Source: JBMNPT01 sp050943735 (GTDB lineage Bacteria; Bacillota; Clostridia; Oscillospirales; RGIG577). Taken from it: a stretch of 36,806 nucleotides of DNA. A program made the translations under genes and the position numbers. The notes below the pieces were generated by a model. It was not told the DNA's origin, searched no databases, and saw nothing but the letters and a program-made list of their open reading frames with translations. Shown piece after piece: positions 20,494-27,882 of this stretch. Every line of letters begins with the position of its first letter. Position 1 is the stretch's first letter. Location of the stretch: the NCBI GenBank assembly GCA_050943735.1, contig JBMNPT010000014.1, forward strand, positions 1 through 36,806, in the 5' to 3' direction.

Positions 20494-21186
20494 TTACTCG
20501 TGGCGGGGATTGATGTACTTCTTGGCTTCCGCGAACCGGCCGTAAGTACCGGTGGCCTTCTTCACGGCTTCGCTGGCATCCATACCCTTGTGGATCATGT
20601 CCATCATCTTGCCCAAGTGGATGAATTCGTAACCGATCACCTGATCATCAGCGTCCAGAGCCATTCTGGTCACATAGCCTTCTGCCATTTCCAGATACCG
20701 GGTGCCCTTGGCCTTGGTGCCAAACATGGTGCCCACCTGGCTTCTCAGGCCCTTGCCCAGGTCTTCCAGGCTGGCGCCTACAGGCAGACCGCCCTCGGAG
20801 AACGCAGTCTGAGTACGGCCGTACACGATCTGCAGGAACAGTTCCCGCATAGCGGTATTGATGGCGTCGCACACCAAGTCGGTGTTCAGAGCTTCCAAAA
20901 TGGTCTTGCCGGGGAGAATCTCGGAAGCCATAGCGGCAGAGTGGGTCATGCCGGAGCAGCCCAGAGTTTCCACCAGCGCTTCTTCGATCACGCCGTCCTT
21001 CACGTTGAGGGTCAGCTTACATGCGCCCTGCTGGGGTGCGCACCAGCCCACACCATGAGTGAGACCGGAAATGTCGCGGATTTCCTTGGCCTGTACCCAC
21101 TTGCCCTCTTCGGGGATGGGCGCGGGACCATGGTTGGGGCCCTTGGCTACGCAACACATATTTTCAACTTCTGCTGAATAAATCAT
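20494..21186 (-). CDS. NifU/IscU-like iron-sulfur scaffold protein with C-terminal extension
   Basis: The first ~125 of 230 residues resemble the NifU N-terminal/IscU scaffold: cysteines at 49 (GWCAPQQGAC), 77 (TLGCSGMTHSA) and 106 (LVCDAINTAMREL) sit where the three cluster ligands are expected. An extra CC pair is at 11-12 and a further Cys at 56. The usual Asp after the first Cys is replaced (WCAP, not CGD). The last ~100 residues form an extension not seen in IscU. The start MIYSAEVENM at 21186 follows AAGGAG by 7 nt. It is the first gene of an operon with the GGGtGRT gene, under a strong promoter. No cysteine desulfurase is adjacent. Confidence 0.87.
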   Translation of the reverse strand: MIYSAEVENMCCVAKGPNHGPAPIPEEGKWVQAKEIRDISGLTHGVGWCAPQQGACKLTLNVKDGVIEEALVETLGCSGMTHSAAMASEILPGKTILEALNTDLVCDAINTAMRELFLQIVYGRTQTAFSEGGLPVGASLEDLGKGLRSQVGTMFGTKAKGTRYLEMAEGYVTRMALDADDQVIGYEFIHLGKMMDMIHKGMDASEAVKKATGTYGRFAEAKKYINPRHE

Positions 21187-21282
21187 ACCAATACTCCTTT
21201 TTCCTGTAAATTTTGTGTGGCAAAAAGGCAGGCTCAGGCCCACAGGCCTTTCCCTGTACACTTTTCATACAATAACATCCTA

Positions 21283-21311
21283 ATTATAATATATCTCCCT
21301 GCGGGGTTCAA
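21283..21311 (-). promoter_or_regulatory. Promoter of the scaffold/GGGtGRT operon
   Basis: On the minus strand, TTGAAC (21311-21306), 17-bp spacer and TATAAT (21288-21283). Leader of about 90 nt. The near-consensus form suggests high expression. Confidence 0.8.
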
Positions 21312-21385
21312 CATTTTTTTGGATTTTTTTACACAGAAGGCCACAATGCTTGTTTTTACGCCTTCATACTCCCCCGCAGACCCGC

Positions 21386-22045
21386 TCACCGCTTGGCGTT
21401 GGCATGGAAAGCCCGCACAGCAGCCGCCATGTCCGGCGCACCGAAGATGGCGCTGCCCGCCACAGCAATGTCCGCTCCGGCCTGGGTGATGGCTCCGATA
21501 TTGTCCGGGGTGGCTCCGCCGTCGATCTGAATGTCCACCGGCAGCCCCCGCCGGTCAATGATCTCCCGCAGCGCGGCGATTTTACCCAGCGACTGGGGAA
21601 TGAACTTCTGTCCGCCAAAGCCCGGGTTGACCGTCATGATCAGCACCATATCGATGTCCTCCAGCACGTAATCCAATGCGCTGAGGGGGGTGGCGGGATT
21701 GAGGGCCACACAGGCCTTCATCCCTTTGCTGCGGATGTAGGTGACCAACCGCTGCAGATGCCGGGTGGCTTCCGCATGCACCGAAAGCATATCGCTGCCG
21801 GCGGCGGCAAAGTCGTCGATGTACCGTTCGGGCTGGTCAATCATCAGATGCACGTCCAGCACCATGTCGGGGAATTCCTTGCGCAAAGCCTTCACCACAG
21901 GCGCGCCGATGGTGATATTGGGCACAAACATACCGTCCATCACATCCACGTGGAGCAAATCCACCGCTCCGGCGTCCTTGGCTTTCTGGATGTCCTCCGC
22001 CAACCGGGTGAAATTGGCTGATAATATGGAAGGCGCCAGTTTCAT
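21386..22045 (-). CDS. rpe: Ribulose-phosphate 3-epimerase
   Basis: TIM-barrel epimerase of the pentose phosphate pathway, interconverting ribulose-5-P and xylulose-5-P. It has 219 residues. Signature segments: KLAPSILSANFTRL at the start, the metal and acid motifs LLHVDVMDGMFVPN (about 31-44) and DVHLMIDQPERYI (about 65-77), and MTVNPGFGGQKFIP (about 135-148) and QIDGGATPDN (about 172-181). ATG 22045 is preceded by AAGGAGG at 8 nt. It is 56 nt downstream of a ModE-like regulator gene in the same direction and may be cotranscribed with it and the TadA-GNAT gene; its own promoter was not seen. Confidence 0.96.
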   Translation of the reverse strand: MKLAPSILSANFTRLAEDIQKAKDAGAVDLLHVDVMDGMFVPNITIGAPVVKALRKEFPDMVLDVHLMIDQPERYIDDFAAAGSDMLSVHAEATRHLQRLVTYIRSKGMKACVALNPATPLSALDYVLEDIDMVLIMTVNPGFGGQKFIPQSLGKIAALREIIDRRGLPVDIQIDGGATPDNIGAITQAGADIAVAGSAIFGAPDMAAAVRAFHANAKR

Positions 22046-22101
22046 ATTCCATTCCTCCTTTTTGATTCTCATCTCATTGTAAAGCATTTGAGACAGGGGG
22101 G

Positions 22102-22446
22102 TCAATGGTCCGCCGTCTCAAAGATATCCCTATAAATTTGTGCGACCGCTAAGCGGGTTTCTTCCCAGAAACGTTCATATTTTCTCATATAGGCCCTGGC
22201 CTCCGGCGTGATGACGCTGCCCCCGCCTCCGGCGCCGCCCTTTTCCCGGATGAGCAGCGGAAACCCTAAGGAACTCTCTGCCCGTTTCATGATGTCCACT
22301 GCCCGGGTGTAGGACATGTTGAGCCGTTTGGCAGCCTGATTGAGAGAGCCGGTTTCCTCCACCTTTTTGAGAAGCCGCCATGGTCCCTCTCCAAATGCCT
22401 TTTCACCCTCGTCGGTTTCAATCCAGCTTTTGCATCTGGCCCGCAT
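22102..22446 (-). CDS. ModE-type winged-helix DNA-binding protein (HTH domain only)
   Basis: A 114-residue LysR/ModE-like winged HTH: helix region GPWRLLKKVEETGSLNQAAK, recognition segment RLNMSYTRAVDIMKRAESSLG, and the Gly-rich wing LIREKGGAGGGGSVITPEA (about 70-88), all characteristic of the ModE N-terminal domain. The molybdate-binding MOP domains of full ModE are absent, so it likely senses nothing itself or acts with a partner. Stand-alone versions are common in Firmicutes near molybdenum or tungsten genes. None are here. It starts 2 nt after the TadA-GNAT stop, so it is in that operon. Confidence 0.88.
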   Translation of the reverse strand: MRARCKSWIETDEGEKAFGEGPWRLLKKVEETGSLNQAAKRLNMSYTRAVDIMKRAESSLGFPLLIREKGGAGGGGSVITPEARAYMRKYERFWEETRLAVAQIYRDIFETADH

Positions 22447-22448
22447 GG

Positions 22449-23291
22449 CTACACCTCCTGTGTGAGGGGCAGCACCCAGCTTTGCCCCTCCTGCCGGTAC
22501 CCCATTTTCTCCAGAAAAGGCTGCCAGTCCCGCTGCTCACACCACAGGCGGGGAATTCCCGTCCGGCGGGCTTTGCCCTCCAGCGCCCGATGCAGCGCTC
22601 CGGCCAGCCCATGGCCGCGCCACTGGGGCAATACGCCCAGATGAGCCAGCTTCCCATCGGGGGTAATGGTGGCCAGCCCGATCACCTGTCCCTCCCGGAT
22701 GGCCACCATAAAATACTGAGTACCCGGCGCAAACAGCGACTTCCGGCCCTCCGCACAGCCCAGCTCTTCCAGCATCCGTCCCGCCAGCGATCCCTCTTTG
22801 CGGCACATCCGCCGCACCTGGATTCCATTTTCCCGGCGCCAGCGCAGCTCCCGGAAAAACTGGCTAATCAGAGCGGAACACTCCTCTTCCAGCACACCAC
22901 CCTCCACCTGGGCCCGGTGGTTGTACTCCACCGAAAACAGATCGGTGGTGCTGCCCGCCGCGCCAAACCGGTGATCCTTTGCCCCATAATATACCTTGCG
23001 GATGCGGGCGTTTAAGATGGCTCCAGCGCACATGGGACAGGGCTCCAGCGTCACATAGAGATCGCAGTCCATCAAACGCCAGCCCTTCAGAGTACGGCAC
23101 GCCATATCAATGGCTTCTATTTCCGCGTGGGCCAGCGCGCTGCGTCCAAATTCCCGCCGATTGCGGCCGACTCCCACCACGCCCCGCTGGGGATGGACCA
23201 CCACCGCACCGATGGGCACCTCTCCCTCCAGATGGGCCAAATGGGCCTGCTGCAATGCCAGCTCCATATACTGTTGATCTCTCTCGGTCAT
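22449..23291 (-). CDS. tadA: tRNA adenosine deaminase (TadA) fused to a GNAT acetyltransferase domain
   Basis: Residues 1-~150 form a complete TadA, which deaminates adenosine 34 of tRNA-Arg(ACG) to inosine. The zinc ligands and catalytic acid are His55-Ala-Glu57 and Cys85-Pro-Met-Cys88, with the PIGAVVV and NRRE segments in place. Residues ~155-280 continue in frame as a GNAT-like domain, with YFMVAIREGQVIGLATI, LAHLGVLPQWRGHGLAGAL (the acetyl-CoA-binding loop) and FLEKMGYRQEG. Typical TadA is 150-180 residues, so this is a true fusion of 280 residues with no stop or frameshift between. The start MTERDQQY at 23291 has a GGGTGGAG-type site. What the acetyltransferase acts on is unknown. Confidence 0.92.
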   Translation of the reverse strand: MTERDQQYMELALQQAHLAHLEGEVPIGAVVVHPQRGVVGVGRNRREFGRSALAHAEIEAIDMACRTLKGWRLMDCDLYVTLEPCPMCAGAILNARIRKVYYGAKDHRFGAAGSTTDLFSVEYNHRAQVEGGVLEEECSALISQFFRELRWRRENGIQVRRMCRKEGSLAGRMLEELGCAEGRKSLFAPGTQYFMVAIREGQVIGLATITPDGKLAHLGVLPQWRGHGLAGALHRALEGKARRTGIPRLWCEQRDWQPFLEKMGYRQEGQSWVLPLTQEV

Positions 23292-23315
23292 GCTCTCCAC
23301 CCTTTCCTGCCCTCT

Positions 23316-23344
23316 ATTATAGCACAGCCCGTTTCTCCGGGAAA
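23316..23344 (-). promoter_or_regulatory. tadA operon promoter
   Basis: On the minus strand, extended -10 TGCTATAAT (TATAAT at 23321-23316) with a weak -35 TTTCCC (23344-23339) at 17 bp. Confidence 0.6.
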
Positions 23345-23355
23345 CCCGCCCCATG

Positions 23356-23385
23356 AAAAAAGCGCAGCTTTTAGCTGCGCTTTTT
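23356..23385 (-). terminator. Symporter terminator
   Basis: Stem AGCGCAGC/GCTGCGCT (23361-23368, 23374-23381), loop TTTTA, with A-run and T-run flanks. On the minus strand it follows the symporter stop by about 16 nt. It is symmetric but relevant only to the minus strand. Confidence 0.92.
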
Positions 23386-23401
23386 CTGTTTTTGTTTGGG
23401 T

Positions 23402-24937
23402 TTATTCGCCCCGTTCCGCCAGAGAGGACCGCTTGGTCACCGTCACCTTTTCTTCGTAGCAGGCAAAAGCGTCATCCACATGGCTGGTGTCCATAGCGGG
23501 TGTCAGCAGGCTGACCACCGGCACCACCAGCAGACCCACTCCCATGGCAACGGCACCTGCGTTGATGGGCGAGGCAATCCAGTGGAACTGCATGTTCAGC
23601 ACCGTGATGCCCACACCGGTGGCAAAGCTGGCCCACACAGACAGGGGGGTGGTTCTCTTCCAGTACAGACCGTAGAGGAAGGGCGCCAAGAAGGCGCCGG
23701 CCAGTGCGCCCCAGGAAATGCCCATCAGCTGGGCGATGAAGGTGGGAGGATCCAGTGCCAGCACCACTGACAGCACAATAAAGAACACCACCAGCACCCG
23801 CATCAGCAAAAGCTGCTGCTTTTCGGGCAATTTCCGGCGGGAAAAGCTGCCCAGGAAATCCAGCGCCATGGTGGAGCTGGAGGTGAGCACCAGCGAGGAC
23901 AGGGTGGACATGGAGGCGGACAGCACCAGCACCACTACGATGCCGATGAGCAGATCAGGCAGAGTGGAGAGCATGTAGGGAATGATGCTGTCGTATACCA
24001 CCGCTCCGCTCTCGTTGTACAGCCCGGGGTTGTCAAACAGCCGGCCAAAGCCGCCCAGGAAGTAACATCCTCCCGACACCACCACCGCAAAGAGAGTGGA
24101 AATCACCGTGCCGGTGTTGATGGCCTTTTCATCCTTGATGGTGTAAAACTTGTGGATCATCTGAGGCAGGCCCCAGGTACCCAGAGAGGTGAGAATGACC
24201 ACACCCAGCAGGCCCATGGGATCGGGCCCGAAGAAGGAGGCAAAAGCGCCCTGCTGTCCCAGAGTGGCGGGCACGTCGCTCTCCAGTACCGAAAGCTGCT
24301 TCACCGCTTCCAGGAAGCCACCCTGCCCATTGAGCACCGCCAGTACCACTGCCACGATGCCGCCCAGCATGATGATCCCCTGGATGAAATCATTGATAGC
24401 GGTTGCCATGTATCCGCCCAGAATCACGTATACACCGGTGAGCAGGGCCATGGCCAGTACACATACCGAGTAGGGCACGTCAAAGGCCATGCCGAACAGG
24501 CGGGACAGGCCGTTGTACACCGAGGCGGTGTAAGGCACCAGGAAGACAAAGACGATCACCGAAGCAGCCACCTTGAGGGCACCGCTCTCATACCGCCGTC
24601 CGAAGAATTCCGGCATGGTGGAAGCGGACAGGTGATGGGTCATCACCCGAGTGCGGCGGCCCAGCACCACCCAGGCCAGCAGACTGCCAATCACCGCGTT
24701 GCCAATGCCGATCCAGGTAGAGGCAATGCCGTATTTCCACCCAAACTGTCCGGCGTACCCCACAAATACCACCGCCGAAAAGTAAGAAGTCCCGTAGGCA
24801 AAGGCGGTGAGCCACGGCCCCACGCCGCGCCCGCCCAGCACAAAATCGTTGACGTTGGTGGCGTGTTTGCGGGCGCTCAGCCCCACCGCCACCATGGTCC
24901 CAAAAAAGACCACCAGCAATACCACTTTGATAAGCAT
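23402..24937 (-). CDS. Sodium:solute symporter (SSF family, PutP-like)
   Basis: Integral membrane protein of 511 residues with about 13 helices, driving uptake of an organic solute with Na+. Family marks are FVLGGRGVGPWLTAFAYGTS (about 31-50), YVILGGYMATAINDFIQG (about 168-185) and the Na+-site helix LSASMSTLSSLVLTSSS (about 339-355). The overall pattern is closest to proline/pantothenate-type members, but the substrate cannot be fixed. ATG 24937 follows GGAGG by 8 nt; an earlier in-frame ATG at 24958 lacks a site. The gene is monocistronic and lies behind a ~200-nt structured leader that contains an intrinsic terminator, so transcription attenuation is expected. Confidence 0.93.
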   Translation of the reverse strand: MLIKVVLLVVFFGTMVAVGLSARKHATNVNDFVLGGRGVGPWLTAFAYGTSYFSAVVFVGYAGQFGWKYGIASTWIGIGNAVIGSLLAWVVLGRRTRVMTHHLSASTMPEFFGRRYESGALKVAASVIVFVFLVPYTASVYNGLSRLFGMAFDVPYSVCVLAMALLTGVYVILGGYMATAINDFIQGIIMLGGIVAVVLAVLNGQGGFLEAVKQLSVLESDVPATLGQQGAFASFFGPDPMGLLGVVILTSLGTWGLPQMIHKFYTIKDEKAINTGTVISTLFAVVVSGGCYFLGGFGRLFDNPGLYNESGAVVYDSIIPYMLSTLPDLLIGIVVVLVLSASMSTLSSLVLTSSSTMALDFLGSFSRRKLPEKQQLLLMRVLVVFFIVLSVVLALDPPTFIAQLMGISWGALAGAFLAPFLYGLYWKRTTPLSVWASFATGVGITVLNMQFHWIASPINAGAVAMGVGLLVVPVVSLLTPAMDTSHVDDAFACYEEKVTVTKRSSLAERGE

Positions 24938-24998
24938 GTTTCTTCCCTCCAGATTCATTTCTTCCCCGTATGGGGGAGACAGTGTCTCTGGCGGCAAT

Positions 24999-25150
24999 AA
25001 AAAAACAGGCTCCCGCCACAATTGCAGCGAGTCAGAGCCCGTGAAAAGCGTCATTTTCTTTTCCCGTGCTACCGTACTACCCTATTTTTTCTGCGCCAAA
25101 CTGCCATTCTACATGTGCCCTCCGCCCGAGCGGATGCACGCTACACACTC
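24999..25150 (-). promoter_or_regulatory. Structured leader with attenuator upstream of the symporter
   Basis: The transcript from the promoter at 25151-25179 folds in several parts. First is an irregular hairpin of plus-strand GTGC(25115-25118)/GCAC(25136-25139) and TCCGC(25121-25125)/GCGGA(25130-25134) with an A/GG-type internal loop. Second is GAAAA/TTTTC (25043-25058). Third is a terminator-like stem GGCTC...GCG/CGC...GAGCC (25008-25039) followed on the transcript by seven U (24999-25005) while still about 60 nt before the gene. This is the layout of a riboswitch or other attenuator. It lacks a clear T-box UGGNACC core. A Na+-responsive aptamer is attractive because the gene is a Na+ symporter, but no consensus match is claimed. 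Confidence 0.6.
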
Positions 25151-25179
25151 AGCATAGCAAAAGCGGAGAAAATTGTCAA
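25151..25179 (-). promoter_or_regulatory. Symporter promoter
   Basis: On the minus strand, TTGACA (25179-25174), 17-bp spacer and TATGCT (25156-25151). Its -35 lies only 8 nt past the end of the preceding aromatic operon. Confidence 0.82.
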
Positions 25180-25186
25180 CTAAAAA

Positions 25187-26092
25187 TCACGTCTTTCCTC
25201 CATGAGGCCTCTCTTGCTCCATTTGAGAAAAATCCGGGATGAAGCTCTCCTGTGCGGTTTCTCCCTCCTGGATAAAGCCTTGGGTCACTCCCAGCTCCAA
25301 GGCGAAATCCACCAGCTGTTCATATTCCTCCCCGGTGACTTTCCGCTGCAATTCCGGCCACTTTTCCAAGCCTGGCATGGGGGTATACTGATTCATCAGG
25401 CTCAGATACACCCGGTCGCCACACAGCTCCACCACCCTTCGCACCACCTCTTTGGCGTCCTCCAGGCAGCCGGGCAGCAGCAAAAGCCGCACAATGACTC
25501 CCTTCGTCATCATCCCCTCTTCATCAAACACCGGTCTTGGCTGCTGTCGAACCATCTCCTCCAGGGCGGCCATGGCCACCTGAGGATAGTCCTCCGCCCC
25601 TGAATACCGCCGGGCCAGCTCTCCGCTGGCGTATTTGCAATCCGGCAGCCAGATGTCCACCAGCCCCTCCAGCCGCCGTAGGGTTTCCACCCGCTCATAG
25701 CCGCTGGTGTTGTACACCACCGGCAGCGTCATGCCCAGCCGCCGCGCCTCTTCCAGGGCCCCGATAATCCCAGGCACATAGTGGGTGGGTGTCACCAGGT
25801 TGATGTTGTGTGCCCCCTGGGCCTGCAGCCGAAGCATCTCCTCCGCCAGCTGACGGACCGTCAGTACGCTGCCCGCCTCTCCCCGAGAGATTTTCCGGTT
25901 TTGACAGTACACACATCCCAGAGGACAACCGGCAAAAAAGATAGTACCACTGCCTCTTTCACCGGACAGACAGGGCTCTTCCCAGGCGTGCAGCGCCGCT
26001 CGGGCCACCCGTAACTCCTCGCCCACACCACAGCGTCCTTTTGTCCGGCTCCGGTCCACCCGGCACCGGCGGGGACACAGCTCACACAGTGT
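25187..26092 (-). CDS. PflX-like radical SAM protein (uncharacterised pyruvate formate-lyase-activase homologue)
   Basis: Radical SAM protein of 301 residues of the PflX/COG1313 type. The SAM-cluster motif is CxxxCxxC at Cys57, Cys61, Cys64 (FAGCPLGCVYCQN). Before it lies an N-terminal cysteine set (Cys4, Cys7, Cys11, Cys22 in TLCELCPRRCRVDRS...GRCG), which probably binds zinc or a second cluster. Chemistry and substrate of this group are not established; glycyl-radical enzyme activation has been suggested by homology only. The start MTLCEL at 26092 lies inside the end of aroK (11-nt overlap), so it is the last, translationally coupled gene of the aromatic operon. No glycyl-radical enzyme gene is in the window. 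Confidence 0.87.
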   Translation of the reverse strand, partial: TLCELCPRRCRVDRSRTKGRCGVGEELRVARAALHAWEEPCLSGERGSGTIFFAGCPLGCVYCQNRKISRGEAGSVLTVRQLAEEMLRLQAQGAHNINLVTPTHYVPGIIGALEEARRLGMTLPVVYNTSGYERVETLRRLEGLVDIWLPDCKYASGELARRYSGAEDYPQVAMAALEEMVRQQPRPVFDEEGMMTKGVIVRLLLLPGCLEDAKEVVRRVVELCGDRVYLSLMNQYTPMPGLEKWPELQRKVTGEEYEQLVDFALELGVTQGFIQEGETAQESFIPDFSQMEQERPHGGKT

Positions 26093-26606
26093 CATGTTCC
26101 TCACTCTCCTGATAAATGGCAATGATCCGATTGACCGTTTCTCCCAGCCGATCGCCGTCGATCACATGATCCGCCGCCGCCCGGTACAGAGGATCCCTCT
26201 CCCGGCTCAGTTTTTCGATCATTTGAGCTTTGTTGGGCACCTCCAACCGAGGCCGGGAATGGTCGTTCATCAAATTGAAGCGAAGCCGGCGCAGGCTTGG
26301 ATGGAGGTAAAAAATAATGCCGTTCCGGCGCAGCGCCTCCACATTTTCCCTGCGGAGCACCACGCCGCCTCCGGTAGCGATGATAATACCCTCTCGACGG
26401 GACAGTTCTTCCACCACCTGCCGCTGCAAGGCTTCAAAGGCCTCCTCACCATCCTGGGCAAAAATATCGCTGATAGATTTACCAGCCCGCTCCACAATGC
26501 ATTGATCACTGTCCACCCGTTCCATGCCCAACCGCCGGGCCAGTTTTTTGGACACCACCGTTTTGCCGCTGCCCATAAAGCCGCACAGCACAATGTTTTT
26601 AGCCAT
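26082..26606 (-). CDS. aroK: Shikimate kinase
   Basis: Phosphorylates shikimate at the 3-hydroxyl using ATP. It has 174 residues, the usual size. Walker A is GFMGSGKT (9-16), shikimate-binding Asp34 is in RVDSDQ, IIATGGGVVLR (about 75-85) is the second substrate motif, and the lid Arg region is in NDHSRPRLE (about 112-120). The ATG at 26606 overlaps the aroA stop by 8 nt and is preceded by GGAGGTG within aroA, which decides the start. It sits between aroA and the PflX-like gene in the T-box-controlled operon. Confidence 0.96.
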   Translation of the reverse strand: MAKNIVLCGFMGSGKTVVSKKLARRLGMERVDSDQCIVERAGKSISDIFAQDGEEAFEALQRQVVEELSRREGIIIATGGGVVLRRENVEALRRNGIIFYLHPSLRRLRFNLMNDHSRPRLEVPNKAQMIEKLSRERDPLYRAAADHVIDGDRLGETVNRIIAIYQESEEHDTV

Positions 26607-27882
26607 CCACTTCACCTCCCAGCTGCCGCAGCGCCCCGGCAAATCCCGGATAGGAAATGGCAATGCACCCGGGATCTTCTATCTGGCTTTCTCCCTGAGC
26701 CGCCAGTGCCAGCACCGTCATACTCATGGCCACCCGGTGATCTCCATAACTATGAAATTTTGCGCCATGGAGCGGCTTTCCTCCCCGGATCATCAGTCCG
26801 TCCACGGTGCCCTCCGCATCTGCGCCGGCCCGGACCAGTTCCCGGGCCATGGCGTCAATGCGGTTGCTCTCCTTGACCTTCAGCTCCTGAGCGTCCCGGA
26901 TTTCAGTGGTGCCCTGGGCAAAGGCCGCCGCCACCGCCAACGCCGGCAGTTCATCGATGAGCCGGGGGATCAGTTCGCCTTCCACCCGGATGCCATGGAG
27001 TGAAGAGGACCGCACCACCACATCGCCCATGGGCTCCACGCCCTGCTGGACATTTTCCACAGTGATGTCTCCTCCCATGGCCCGCAGAGCATCCACAATG
27101 CCGGTGCGGGTGGGATTGAGCCCCACCCGACGCAGCCGAATGCAGCTGCCGGGCACAATCAGCCCCGCCACCATGAAAAAGGCCGCGGAAGAAATGTCGG
27201 CGGGCACCTCCACTTCACCGGCGTACAACTCCTCTCCGGGTTGCAGCCACACGTCCCGTCCCCGGTTTTCCACCCGGGCGCCAAAGCCTCGCAACATCCG
27301 CTCGGTATGATCCCGACTCACCTCAGGCTGGTGCAGACGGGTTTCTCCTTCGGCGTACAGGCCCGCCAGCAGCAGAGCAGATTTCAACTGGGCGCTGGCC
27401 ACCGGCATGGAGTACTCCAGCCCCCGCAGCGGGGTTCCCTGGATGAGCAGCGGAGTATACTCGCCCTCTCGCCCCTCAATTTGAGCGCCCATCTGCCGCA
27501 GGGGCCGAATGACCCGCCCCATGGGCCGCCGGGCAATAGAGGCATCGCCCTCCAGCCGGCTGGAAAAGGACTGGGGCGCCAGCAGGCCGCACAAAATACG
27601 GGTGGTGGTGCCGGAATTGCCGGTGTAGAGGGTGCCCTCCGGTTCCCGCAGGCCACGCATCCCCTGACCCTGCACCCGTACATTTTCTCCGTCTATCTGG
27701 ATGTCCACTCCCATCTGACGGAAGCAGGAAATGGTAGACAGGCAGTCCTCTCCCATGAGGAAATTGCGGATGAGAGTGGTCCCCCGGGCGATGGAGCCCA
27801 GCATCACACCCCGGTGAGAGATGGATTTATCCGGGGCTACGGTGAGTTCGCCCCGCAATCCACCGCTGGGTTTGATGATCAT
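26599..27882 (-). CDS. aroA: 3-phosphoshikimate 1-carboxyvinyltransferase (EPSP synthase)
   Basis: Joins PEP to shikimate-3-phosphate, the sixth shikimate-pathway step. The 427-residue protein opens MIIKPSGGLRGELTVAPDKS with the conserved PDKSISHR (17-24). It carries LYTGNSGTTTRILCGLL (about 85-101), the LLAGLYAEGETRLHQPEVSRDHTER region, and KVKESNRIDAMA near 335. The shape of the motif around residues 90-100 (GNSGTT rather than GNAGTA) deviates from glyphosate-sensitive class I enzymes and points to a Gram-positive-type sequence; sensitivity is not inferred further. AGGAGG lies 7 nt before ATG 27882. The start overlaps the pheA stop by 4 nt. Confidence 0.96.
   Translation of the reverse strand: MIIKPSGGLRGELTVAPDKSISHRGVMLGSIARGTTLIRNFLMGEDCLSTISCFRQMGVDIQIDGENVRVQGQGMRGLREPEGTLYTGNSGTTTRILCGLLAPQSFSSRLEGDASIARRPMGRVIRPLRQMGAQIEGREGEYTPLLIQGTPLRGLEYSMPVASAQLKSALLLAGLYAEGETRLHQPEVSRDHTERMLRGFGARVENRGRDVWLQPGEELYAGEVEVPADISSAAFFMVAGLIVPGSCIRLRRVGLNPTRTGIVDALRAMGGDITVENVQQGVEPMGDVVVRSSSLHGIRVEGELIPRLIDELPALAVAAAFAQGTTEIRDAQELKVKESNRIDAMARELVRAGADAEGTVDGLMIRGGKPLHGAKFHSYGDHRVAMSMTVLALAAQGESQIEDPGCIAISYPGFAGALRQLGGEVDG

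Noticed and set aside
24999..25150. T-box before the symporter
   Set aside because: A GGGTAGTACGG string recalls the T-box core, but it lacks UGGNACC and no specifier stem could be drawn. Kept as an unclassified attenuator instead.
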